A DNA stretch of 64,000 nucleotides from Candidatus Peregrinibacteria bacterium. GTDB lineage: Bacteria > Patescibacteriota > Gracilibacteria > UBA1369 > LOWO2-01-FULL-3. The stretch is from contig JAUYJL010000008.1 in NCBI GenBank assembly GCA_030688025.1, positions 1 to 64,000 on the forward strand, written 5' to 3'. The position numbers were made by a program, and so were the translations under genes. Positions 17,232 through 24,739 of the stretch are shown piece by piece (within the stretch, counting starts at the first letter, position 1; each line of letters begins with the position of its first letter). The notes below the pieces were generated by a model, which ran no database searches, had not been told where the DNA came from, and saw only the letters and a program-made list of their open reading frames with translations.

Positions 17232-18813
17232 AGTTATCTACGCTATTTTCTTGTGCATCTATTTTTCTCTGAGGAAGATGTATGTTAATGCCTGCTTTTC
17301 GTGCGTCCTCAAAAACAAATTTTAAAAATTTTTCGCTTGGTGACGTACGAAGATATGCCTCAAATAGTTTCTGTGATAAATGATCTATTCTCTGCATATC
17401 TACTGAGATACCCGCTTTTTTTATTGCTCGTAAAAGTTCTGGGACGGAACTAAAAAGATAATCTCCGTTTTCCACTCCATATTTAATATAATTCTCGACA
17501 AAATCAGTGTAAGCATTATTTATTTCCGCCATGTCTAATTCTATGTTTGTACGTTTAACTGCATACAAAATGTCGATGATAGGAGAAAAAGGTATTCTTG
17601 TCCCTATATATGTATTTTTCTCATACAATTCTTTCACGTTAGAACGCCTAATCCCTTTCAATATTAGTGCTTGTAGTGCTCCTTTCTTTTTTGCGATCAG
17701 TTTAAGGATCTCTGCTGTGGAGCCTGCTTCATGCATTCCAGGCATCCTCAGACTGTCTAATGCTAAACTTGGATTTTTGACAGCTCCGACTTTTAGTAAT
17801 TCAAATTTCTCAACACTAGCTCTTGCAGTCTCTGGCAATCTAGCACTTTGGTAGACGTATTCTAATAAATTATCCTCTGTAAAGTTTTCCTCACATTTTC
17901 TTCCAGCGACTTCAATTATTTTACGCTGAGAAGCGTCACTGATAACTGCAGTGGACTTCATATTCAAGGTCACTCCTGCTTTTTGAGCGTAAGACACCGC
18001 TTCTCGATTGTCGTGTAATGTGTGTGCATTCCTTATGAGTTTGTCATATACCTTTTGAGCAGCTTTAGTTACCCTATCCATGTCTATTTTTAGTAGACCA
18101 ATTTTCTGGACTTCTTCCATCACTTCGCTAAGGGTAAAGAAACTAAGAAGACGTGGAGCTCTTTCTAGATATGATACAATCATACTTGTACATTTATCAT
18201 TGATTCTTTTCATATCCAGCCTTGTATTTTTACCTTTACCTTCGACGAATAGAAAATAAGACAAAGGTAAAAATATATTTCCGCCTTTGTCGTCAACACT
18301 AAGATCATCTAATTTTTCTTTTTCCAGACGTTTTAAAATTAGATCAGTTAGGCGTCCTTTTGGAGTATCCAATGCTTCAAAAACATCTTCTGCTCCTTTT
18401 TTATCTTTAATCATGTCTAAATCATCTAAAATCATGTCTAAATGATCTAACGCTGCATCTGGAACTTTTGTAGCAGCTATTTTAAAATACTTGATCAGAT
18501 CTTTATCATTCTTTGATTTTTCCCCTAAAATTATCAGATTAAGATATTCCTCAAAATCTTTTAAGCTGAATTTTTTTTCTAAGCTCCTCTTCACTTTATT
18601 CAATTCTTGAGTAATTTTAAGCTCTCTAGGAGTTGTTATCTTCTTCATTAATCCTTCTTCCGCGATATCGCTTTGATAGTTTCTCCTTTCCGTTATGGTG
18701 CCTTGCTCTGGCAATGGGACGGGCACCTCTACACTTTCAATAGGAATGAGCTCCTTAGGCAATGCGACTGGCTCGTTTCCATCGTTATCTGGATTATTTT
18801 TTGGTTTACTCAT
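17230..18813 (-). CDS. Unknown 527-residue helical protein with internal duplication
   Basis: No family recognised. There is no signal peptide or membrane segment; the first ~45 residues are Pro/Glu-rich. The protein seems to contain two copies of a ~190-residue helical module. Around residues 120-290 it has GRLTDLILKRLEKEKL, TRLDMKRINDKCTSMIVSYL and IDMDRVTKAAQKVYDKLI. Around 345-515 it has GALQALILKGIRRSN, IELDMAEINNAYTDFVENYI and VDMQRIDHLSQKLFEAYL. Each module ends with an (A)xKAGxxxN/H-type turn (QKAGVTLN, RKAGINIH). The gene is flanked by 57-bp direct repeats derived from tRNA-Lys, as for a small integrated element, though it encodes no integrase. Confidence 0.7.
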   Translation of the reverse strand: MSKPKNNPDNDGNEPVALPKELIPIESVEVPVPLPEQGTITERRNYQSDIAEEGLMKKITTPRELKITQELNKVKRSLEKKFSLKDFEEYLNLIILGEKSKNDKDLIKYFKIAATKVPDAALDHLDMILDDLDMIKDKKGAEDVFEALDTPKGRLTDLILKRLEKEKLDDLSVDDKGGNIFLPLSYFLFVEGKGKNTRLDMKRINDKCTSMIVSYLERAPRLLSFFTLSEVMEEVQKIGLLKIDMDRVTKAAQKVYDKLIRNAHTLHDNREAVSYAQKAGVTLNMKSTAVISDASQRKIIEVAGRKCEENFTEDNLLEYVYQSARLPETARASVEKFELLKVGAVKNPSLALDSLRMPGMHEAGSTAEILKLIAKKKGALQALILKGIRRSNVKELYEKNTYIGTRIPFSPIIDILYAVKRTNIELDMAEINNAYTDFVENYIKYGVENGDYLFSSVPELLRAIKKAGISVDMQRIDHLSQKLFEAYLRTSPSEKFLKFVFEDARKAGINIHLPQRKIDAQENSVDN

Positions 18814-18884
18814 TTTGTTTTTAGTTATTTTTTATTTTCGCTATAGGATATTATAACATAAATAGTGAAACTTTTCAACCCCTT

Positions 18885-18940
18885 GAGGCAACAGCCTTTT
18901 AAGCTGATGGGCCGGGGTTCGAACCCCGGCCGCCCCACCA
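18885..18940 (+). repeat. Truncated tRNA-Lys copy (anticodon arm to CCA)
   Basis: Repeats the tRNA-Lys sequence from the anticodon arm (CAACAGCCTTTTAAGCTGATG) through the T-arm and CCA, with a few changes in the variable loop. The acceptor 5' strand and D-arm are missing, so it cannot be a functional tRNA. Confidence 0.85.
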
Positions 18941-18978
18941 TAAAAAAGCCCCTGATTGCTCAGAGGCCTTTTGTTTTT
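18922..18978. repeat. 57-bp direct repeat, right copy
   Basis: Identical to 17175-17231. Its terminator hairpin (18941-18978) serves the minus-strand lipoprotein gene ending at 18997. Confidence 0.85.
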
Positions 18979-18996
18979 TACTTTCGATTTTGTGAA

Positions 18997-19410
18997 CTAC
19001 ATGCGAAGATCCGCTAGAGTTAGTCCGTCTTTAGTTGTTTTATCAGCGTATTCAACACTGTAGCTGTCTCCATTTACTGCTGTGATGGTTGCCTTGGAGT
19101 ATTTTGTTCCAGATAGCTTAGCGTAGACACTTGCGCCTACAACCGCCGAATCTTTAGTTGCCGGCACTGCGCGTACGATGTCTGTCATTACGGTACATGT
19201 TGGAGATGAACCGTCAGCCCATTTTACGTTTAGACCATTGTCACAAGCTGTGTCAGCCGTGCCAAGCCACCAAGTCGAACCTCCATACCAAAGAGCAAGT
19301 ATACCATCTCCGGCCTTGATTGGCTCCGGTGCTTTTGGGCTACAACCGGCCGCGAACATCATCAAAATTGACGATATAACCACGAGAGAAATCAGAAGTT
19401 TGTTCCTCAT
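18997..19410 (-). CDS. Small lipoprotein with SH3/Tudor-like barrel
   Basis: 137 residues. The lipoprotein signal ends in the lipobox MFAAGC (Cys about 23). Two related stretches, LALWYGGSTWWLGTADTA and GASVYAKLSGTKYSKATI then DSYSVEYADKTT, look like Agenet/Tudor-type small barrels, which often bind peptides. It is probably anchored to the outer leaflet of the membrane. It diverges from the polysaccharide deacetylase gene with a 37-base gap. Confidence 0.7.
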   Translation of the reverse strand: MRNKLLISLVVISSILMMFAAGCSPKAPEPIKAGDGILALWYGGSTWWLGTADTACDNGLNVKWADGSSPTCTVMTDIVRAVPATKDSAVVGASVYAKLSGTKYSKATITAVNGDSYSVEYADKTTKDGLTLADLRM

Positions 19411-19447
19411 AGGAATTAAGTTATGAAATTATTATTTTTAGTATATC

Positions 19448-20275
19448 ATGGTGTTGATGAGAAAAAAACATTTGAGTTTTGGCGTTATAATTTCTTTGCT
19501 TTTTGTATTTCTTTTGCCGTTCGCACTTTCTTTTAAGAATCGCGCTGGGCTTTTGCAGGCGTTAAGTAGCGTTGTTTCTTATGACGAATTTGTCGATTTA
19601 AATGTGACAACAAAAATTCCGATTTTGATGTATCACTATGTTCGCGATGTGGATAAAAATTTTGACCCGATGGGCTGGAGGCTTTCTACAAGCCCTTATT
19701 TCTTTGAGGAGCAAATGAAATATTTGAAAGAAAACGGATATACGACGATAAATTTGAAAGATCTTGAGGATGGAAAAGTTCCGGAGAAAGCTATCGTTTT
19801 GACTTTCGATGACGGGCTTGAAGATTTTTATACGACTGCATTTCCAATTTTGCAAAAGTATGAATTCACAGCGTCCAATGCGGTTATTACGAATATGGTC
19901 GGGAGCAATGGACACATGACACTGGAGCAACTAAGGGCTTGCGCCAGGGCTGGAATCGAATTGATTTCTCATTCAAAAAGTCATTTTTCGATGAGCAGTC
20001 TCGGCAAAGAAAAACTTGAATCCGAAGTGTACGATGCGGCAGATTTTTTGAAAAATAATTTAAGAATAGAGCCTTTTGGTTTTGTTTATCCTTCGGGAAA
20101 ATACAACAAACTTGTAATAAAAACTCTTCGAGAAAGTGGATATAAAATTGCTCTAACAACAAATGAAGGAGAGGCGGACTTGAGCGATGATGACTGGCTG
20201 ATTTTGCCTAGGATAAGGGTAGATAACCGCAATGGGATTCTTGGATTCAAGAAAAAACTGGAGGAACTTTTATAG
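19448..20275 (+). CDS. Polysaccharide deacetylase (NodB family), membrane-anchored
   Basis: 275 residues. The N-terminal signal anchor (LSFGVIISLLFVFLLPFALS) is followed by ILMYHYVRD, the metal-binding TFDDG (about residues 118-122) and SHSKSHF (about 178-184), the His-x-x-x-His site of CE4 enzymes. FGFVYPSGKY and GYKIALTTNEG complete the NodB fold. It probably removes acetyl groups from cell-wall glycans. Start may instead be the in-frame ATG at 19457. Confidence 0.9.
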   Translation: MVLMRKKHLSFGVIISLLFVFLLPFALSFKNRAGLLQALSSVVSYDEFVDLNVTTKIPILMYHYVRDVDKNFDPMGWRLSTSPYFFEEQMKYLKENGYTTINLKDLEDGKVPEKAIVLTFDDGLEDFYTTAFPILQKYEFTASNAVITNMVGSNGHMTLEQLRACARAGIELISHSKSHFSMSSLGKEKLESEVYDAADFLKNNLRIEPFGFVYPSGKYNKLVIKTLRESGYKIALTTNEGEADLSDDDWLILPRIRVDNRNGILGFKKKLEELL

Positions 20276-20316
20276 ATTTGCTGATGTTTCTTTATTTTTC
20301 GCAAATCGTTTTTTTT
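20275..20316 (+). terminator. Terminator after polysaccharide deacetylase
   Basis: GATTTGC (20275-20281) pairs with GCAAATC (20301-20307) and is followed by a run of eight Ts. Confidence 0.6.
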
Positions 20317-20346
20317 GATTTTAAGTTTTTTTAATCGTTTTTTAAC

Positions 20347-20395
20347 GAAAATTTAATGTCGACCTGTTAATGTGCAGGTGTTCTTTTCGCGAAAA
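20347..20395 (+). promoter_or_regulatory. Bipartite element shared with the recA upstream region
   Basis: GAAAATTTAATGTC (20347-20360) and the perfect palindrome TTTTCGCGAAAA (20384-20395). The same 14-mer and TTTCGCGAAA core occur in the same order at 33132-33185 before recA. Between them here lies the dyad ACCTG-N8-CAGGT. Confidence 0.45.
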
Positions 20396-20426
20396 GTGCT
20401 TACATAAAACATTTAACAAACATCCT

Positions 20427-21899
20427 ATGGAAAATTTAAAAAAATTTCTTACTTTGACTGCGCTAATTTGTTTGGCGTCGTCAATTCTAATAGTAAAAGG
20501 GGTTACGAGTTTCGCGGCAGGCCTCGGGAGTATTGTAATCAATGAGGTCGCGTGGGCCGGCACAAGCGATGATTCAAATGATGAGTGGATTGAACTTTAC
20601 AATCCAACTTCTTTGGAAATGGATTTGAGCGGGTGGTTTATCGAAGATGATGTCTCAACAAAATACACAATACCTTCCGGAAAAATCGCTCCTCATGGAT
20701 ATTTTTTGATTGAAGATAGTGAAGATGCCGTTTCAAATCTTACTGCAAATGCGGTCATCGGACTTTCTCTCGCGAATGCCGGAGACGCTCTTGTTTTGAA
20801 AGATTCTGCGGGGGTTACCGTAGATAGTGTGAATGCGAGTGGTGGCGCGTGGTATGCAGGAAATGGCACCAGCAAGGCAACAATGGAGCGCATAGATCCT
20901 TTAGTAAAAGTTGATAGTGCCGCAAATTGGGCGACTGCTGTGGCTTCAAATGGAGCGGTCGGAATAAATGGCGGAAGTATTTTGGGAACTCCCGGTGGAG
21001 CAAATAGCGCTTATGCCGGCCATGGACCTGAAGTTGTACTTTCAGGTGTCACCGCCAGTATTGGAGAAAACGTAACCATTTCCGTAGACGCAAAAGACAC
21101 AGTGGATTTGTATGGATATGGATTTGAAATAAATTACGATCCATCTGTCTTGTCTTATGTTTCAGCGACAGAATCATCTTTCTTGAAATCCGACGGGAAG
21201 GAAACTTCTTTTAATGTGGCCCTACAAAATGGCTTAGAGGGGACTCTTATCATTGGTGATGCAAGACTTGTAAATCCACCAAGTGGAGTCGATGGAAGTG
21301 GCAAACTTTTGGATCTTGTTTTTAATGTGAAAAATACTGATTTAAAAAACACCGATCTTTCTTTCGGCGTCACTAGTTTTTTGGCTGACACAACGGGAGA
21401 TATGGTGACGAAGTTAACAGGTGCGACATTAAATATTGGAAGCAGTGTGGCTTTGGATATTACAAATCTGAAAATTTCTACAGGTGAAGAAAGATACAGT
21501 TTAGGGCTTACTTGGGACGCGATTGCCGGTGCGACTTATGTCGTGAAGAAAAAAGGCGTAAATGGCGCATACAATATTATCAAGGAAGGAAGCGATAATT
21601 TCTACGTTGATAATTCAAAAATAGTTACAAGTGTTGAATATTCATATCAGGTTTTTGCTGTAAAAGATGGCATTTCCGGGCAAGCATTTAGTGTTTCCGG
21701 GGCTGAAACGCGCGGACTTAAGGGTGACAGCGACAGAAGTGATCGCATAGACGGAAAAGATATAGAAAAACTTGCGAGATCTTTTGGCAGTGAATCCGCA
21801 GACGAAGAATACGATGCGCTAAAAGATTTTAATTATGATGGAATTATTGATGGTGCTGATCTGATAATCATAGGTGCGAATTTTGGGCTTAAATACTAG
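20427..21899 (+). CDS. Secreted LTD-cohesin-dockerin protein
   Basis: 490 residues from the ATG at 20427; an upstream in-frame ATG would put 19 residues before the signal peptide. The signal peptide is MENLKKFLTLTALICLASS. A lamin-tail domain follows (IVINEVAWAGTSDDSNDEWI, ELYNPTS, LSGWFIEDD). Then comes a cohesin-type domain (about 205-345; VTISVDAKDTVDLYGYGFEI, NYDPSVLSYV, LLDLVFNVK) and an Fn3-like module (about 350-430). The C-terminal dockerin has two calcium loops, DSDRSDRIDGKD and DFNYDGIIDGAD. Cohesin and dockerin in one chain would allow chained assembly on the cell surface. A terminator follows at 21911-21940. Confidence 0.85.
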   Translation: MENLKKFLTLTALICLASSILIVKGVTSFAAGLGSIVINEVAWAGTSDDSNDEWIELYNPTSLEMDLSGWFIEDDVSTKYTIPSGKIAPHGYFLIEDSEDAVSNLTANAVIGLSLANAGDALVLKDSAGVTVDSVNASGGAWYAGNGTSKATMERIDPLVKVDSAANWATAVASNGAVGINGGSILGTPGGANSAYAGHGPEVVLSGVTASIGENVTISVDAKDTVDLYGYGFEINYDPSVLSYVSATESSFLKSDGKETSFNVALQNGLEGTLIIGDARLVNPPSGVDGSGKLLDLVFNVKNTDLKNTDLSFGVTSFLADTTGDMVTKLTGATLNIGSSVALDITNLKISTGEERYSLGLTWDAIAGATYVVKKKGVNGAYNIIKEGSDNFYVDNSKIVTSVEYSYQVFAVKDGISGQAFSVSGAETRGLKGDSDRSDRIDGKDIEKLARSFGSESADEEYDALKDFNYDGIIDGADLIIIGANFGLKY

Positions 21900-21910
21900 G
21901 TAAATCATGT

Positions 21911-21940
21911 GGAGGGGATTTTCACAGAGTCCCCTCCTTT
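21911..21940 (+). terminator. Strong rho-independent terminator
   Basis: GGAGGGGA (21911-21918) pairs with TCCCCTCC (21930-21937), followed by TTT. Confidence 0.8.
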
Positions 21941-21971
21941 GAGAAAATTTTATAATTTTATGTTTTAAAAA

Positions 21972-22823
21972 ATGAAAAGAATTAAAAATTTGGCTGTTCT
22001 CTTTGTCGTTATTTTTGCAATTTTTTCTTGGATGAGGAAAGAGGCCGACTTCGTCGGCGTGGCGGATGTACTTGATGATACTTTGGTGGAAGTTTCGGGC
22101 GAGGGGTTCACTTTTGGTGGAAGCGACGGAAGTAGTCTTGATGAAAATTCCGATGCGAAGAATGGCAGGATTTTTATTGAGAAAAATTTTATGGATGACA
22201 ATTTGCTGAAAATCTCGGTATACGCAGAGGAGGTTCTTTTGCCTGTGATAGGCGTTTCTTTCCATTTAAAATATGATCCGAAAAAAGTTTCTTTTGTGAA
22301 ACATGAGGCTGGTGATTTTTTGGAAAGTGGTGGAAAACCTTTTTATCTTGTGAAAAATGCGCCTAAGAAAAATAAAATTTATTTTGGAGCAACTCTGAAA
22401 AAAGGTGACATATTCCCCACTCAAGGAGGAAAAATCGTGGATTTTTATTTTAAGATTTTAGATTATGCTACGACTGAAAAATCCGATACGAATGCCCAAA
22501 TCGGTCAGTCCGGCAATAACGTAGCGGGCAAAGAAAATTCAAAAATTCTTTTCTCTTTCTCAAATGGTAATGTTTCCACGATGGACAATGGCGCAGAAAA
22601 AATGAAAAACATAAATTTTGAAAATTCAGAAATAGATTTACTCGAGAAAGATGGCTTGTCGCAGAGTATTGCGAGCGTTTTTAGAAATTTTGATTTTTTA
22701 AAAAATAAATTTTTCCTTGGTATTTTACTTGGAATAGCAATATTTGGAGGACTGAGTTTAGCCCTTTTCCTTGCCTTTAAGCATGGAAAGAAAAGAGCGG
22801 AGAGTTCTGTCAATTTCAAATAG
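21972..22823 (+). CDS. Membrane-anchored cohesin-like protein
   Basis: 283 residues. The N-terminal signal is KRIKNLAVLFVVIFAIFSW. A cohesin-type beta-sandwich (about residues 60-160) shows LLKISVYAEEVLLPVIGVSF, HLKYDPKKVSFV and GGKIVDFYFKIL, aligning with the cohesin of the preceding gene. A C-terminal membrane helix (FFLGILLGIAIFGGLSLALF) has a basic stop (KHGKKR). It would hold a cohesin at the cell surface, where it could receive the dockerin of the neighbour. Binding specificity cannot be read from sequence. Confidence 0.75.
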   Translation: MKRIKNLAVLFVVIFAIFSWMRKEADFVGVADVLDDTLVEVSGEGFTFGGSDGSSLDENSDAKNGRIFIEKNFMDDNLLKISVYAEEVLLPVIGVSFHLKYDPKKVSFVKHEAGDFLESGGKPFYLVKNAPKKNKIYFGATLKKGDIFPTQGGKIVDFYFKILDYATTEKSDTNAQIGQSGNNVAGKENSKILFSFSNGNVSTMDNGAEKMKNINFENSEIDLLEKDGLSQSIASVFRNFDFLKNKFFLGILLGIAIFGGLSLALFLAFKHGKKRAESSVNFK

Positions 22824-22862
22824 CATAATAGATTTTGTGTTTGGCTTGGAATCCATTATATT

Positions 22863-22890
22863 TTGAGTAGTCAAAATATTGATTACTCAA
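22863..22890. promoter_or_regulatory. Palindromic operator candidate before the HTH gene
   Basis: TTGAGTA-N14-TACTCAA with an inner TCAA/TTGA dyad, ending seven bases before the start of the helix-turn-helix gene. Probably autoregulatory. Confidence 0.55.
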
Positions 22891-22897
22891 CAATCCT

Positions 22898-23377
22898 ATG
22901 GAAAAAGAATTTATAAGCATACAAGAAGCGGCTGATTTATCACTAAAATCTATTCAAACAATCAGACGTGCAATTAAGTCTAAGAACCTTAGAGTTAAGA
23001 GACAAAAAACTCCTCAAGGTTTTAATTATATGATTGAGAAAAGTTCTCTATACGAATTTTACAAGATAAAAACTACCGCAGAGGCAAGCGCTAAAACTGA
23101 AACGCCTTCGTCTGAAATAAAAGGAGCGACTCATAAGAAAGTTAAATCATTTATTAAGTTTGCCGAGACTGAAGAAAGTGAAGATACAATGTATATTTCC
23201 GCAAATGATTTCAGAAGTTTTTCTCAGACAATGGAAAAGCTTTTGGGTCAGCACTCTGATGAAAGACAAAATTTCTTGAGACTAGTAACTTCTCTTCAAG
23301 AAAAAATTATTGTTCTTGAAAATCAGCTAAATTTGCTCCAAGCTCCAAAGAAGAGCTGGTATCAACTTTGGAAATAG
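22898..23377 (+). CDS. Helix-turn-helix protein with C-terminal coiled coil
   Basis: 159 residues. The N-terminal winged-helix/excisionase-like domain (FISIQEAADLSLKSIQTIRR, then AIKSKNLRVKRQ) resembles MerR/HTH_17 DNA-binding modules. After a charged linker, residues about 115-150 form a heptad-rich helix (RLVTSLQEKIIVLENQLNLL) that could dimerise the protein. It sits just after a palindrome and is likely a local repressor. Confidence 0.7.
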   Translation: MEKEFISIQEAADLSLKSIQTIRRAIKSKNLRVKRQKTPQGFNYMIEKSSLYEFYKIKTTAEASAKTETPSSEIKGATHKKVKSFIKFAETEESEDTMYISANDFRSFSQTMEKLLGQHSDERQNFLRLVTSLQEKIIVLENQLNLLQAPKKSWYQLWK

Positions 23378-23485
23378 ATTTTAAAATCTGACACCACAAA
23401 AGGGTATAGGTCCGCAACCTGTATTTGTTGAATTTTTTGCTGGCGAGAATAGAATTACGCCACAAATATCTTAACAAATTCACCC

Positions 23486-24727
23486 ATGTCTCTTTTTGAA
23501 AACACCCTTGCGCAAATCAAAAGGGCTTCTGATATCATGAGCCTAGACAAGGATATTGCGGCTATCTTGTCGAATCCTATGCGAAAAGTCGAGGTCACTA
23601 TTCCTGTCAGAATGGACGACGGAAGTCTTAGAATTTTCACAGGTTTTAGAGTTCAACACAATAACGCATGCGGACCTTTCAAAGGAGGGATCAGATACCA
23701 CCAACAAGTCGATTTCGGCGAAGTGATGGCTCTTTCTGCATGGATGACTATCAAATGTTCAGTCGTTGGAATTCCACTTGGAGGAGGAAAAGGTGGAATC
23801 ATTGTTAATCCAAAAGAACTTTCAAAAGGAGAATTAGAGAGACTTACAAGAGGTTACATCAGACTTATTGCTCCTGTTATAGGACCTAAGACTGACGTTC
23901 CAGCTCCAGATGTAAACACAACTCCAGAAATTATGTCATGGATTGCTGATGAATATTCAAAAATTGTCGGACATGATGCGAAAGGTGTTGTCACAGGAAA
24001 ACCTTTGGAAAACGGCGGAAGCAAGGGAAGAGACAAGGCAACTGCTATGGGAGGAACTTATATTTTGAAAGAATATGCTACAGAAAAAGGACTAAATCCA
24101 GCTGATGTAAAAATCATTGTTCAGGGATTTGGAAATGCAGGAAGCATAATGATCGAACTGCTTACGGCTGAAGGATATAAACTTGTTGGAACTTCAGATT
24201 CACAAGGTGGAGTTTACTCTGCTGACGGACTTGATTTTGCTGCATTGACAGCATGCAAGGCTGAAAAAGGAACTGTTCACGCGTTTGAAGGAGGAAGCGC
24301 AAAAGCTATTACAAATGAAGAATTACTAGTACAAGATTGCGATATTTTGATCCTTGCCGCTCTTGAGAATCAATTGACTGGAGGTAATGCTGACCTTGTA
24401 AAAGCCAGCCTTGTTCTCGAACTTGCGAATGGCCCAACAATGCCAGAAGCTGACGAAATCTTGTCTAAGAAAGGTGTACCCGTTATCCCTGATATTCTTG
24501 CAAATGCAGGTGGAGTTACGGTTAGCTGGTTTGAAATGTTACAGAATGCTGACGACAAATATTGGGAGACAGAGGATGTTAATACAAAACTAAAAGATAT
24601 CATGGTAAAAGCTTGGCAAGATGTAAAAGGAAATAAGGAAAAATATAGCTGTACATTTAGAGAAGCGGCTTTCATCACTGCTATCGGGCGAGTTGAAAAG
24701 GCAATTAAGGAAAATTGGAAAATTTAA
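23486..24727 (+). CDS. gdhA: Glutamate dehydrogenase (Glu/Leu/Phe/Val family)
   Basis: 413 residues, typical of hexameric bacterial/archaeal GDH. The substrate domain has FRVQHNNACGPFKGGIRYH and the catalytic lysine loop PLGGGKGGI (about residues 95-103). The Rossmann domain has VQGFGNAGS (about 207-215). It would interconvert glutamate and 2-oxoglutarate plus ammonia with NAD(P). The gene is followed after 12 bases by PPDK, probably one operon linking amino-acid breakdown to the PEP-pyruvate node. Confidence 0.94.
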   Translation: MSLFENTLAQIKRASDIMSLDKDIAAILSNPMRKVEVTIPVRMDDGSLRIFTGFRVQHNNACGPFKGGIRYHQQVDFGEVMALSAWMTIKCSVVGIPLGGGKGGIIVNPKELSKGELERLTRGYIRLIAPVIGPKTDVPAPDVNTTPEIMSWIADEYSKIVGHDAKGVVTGKPLENGGSKGRDKATAMGGTYILKEYATEKGLNPADVKIIVQGFGNAGSIMIELLTAEGYKLVGTSDSQGGVYSADGLDFAALTACKAEKGTVHAFEGGSAKAITNEELLVQDCDILILAALENQLTGGNADLVKASLVLELANGPTMPEADEILSKKGVPVIPDILANAGGVTVSWFEMLQNADDKYWETEDVNTKLKDIMVKAWQDVKGNKEKYSCTFREAAFITAIGRVEKAIKENWKI

Positions 24728-24739
24728 TCAACACACAAT

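Noticed and set aside
18885..18940. A second tRNA-Lys gene
   Set aside because: The 5' acceptor strand and D-arm are missing; only the anticodon arm to the CCA end is present.
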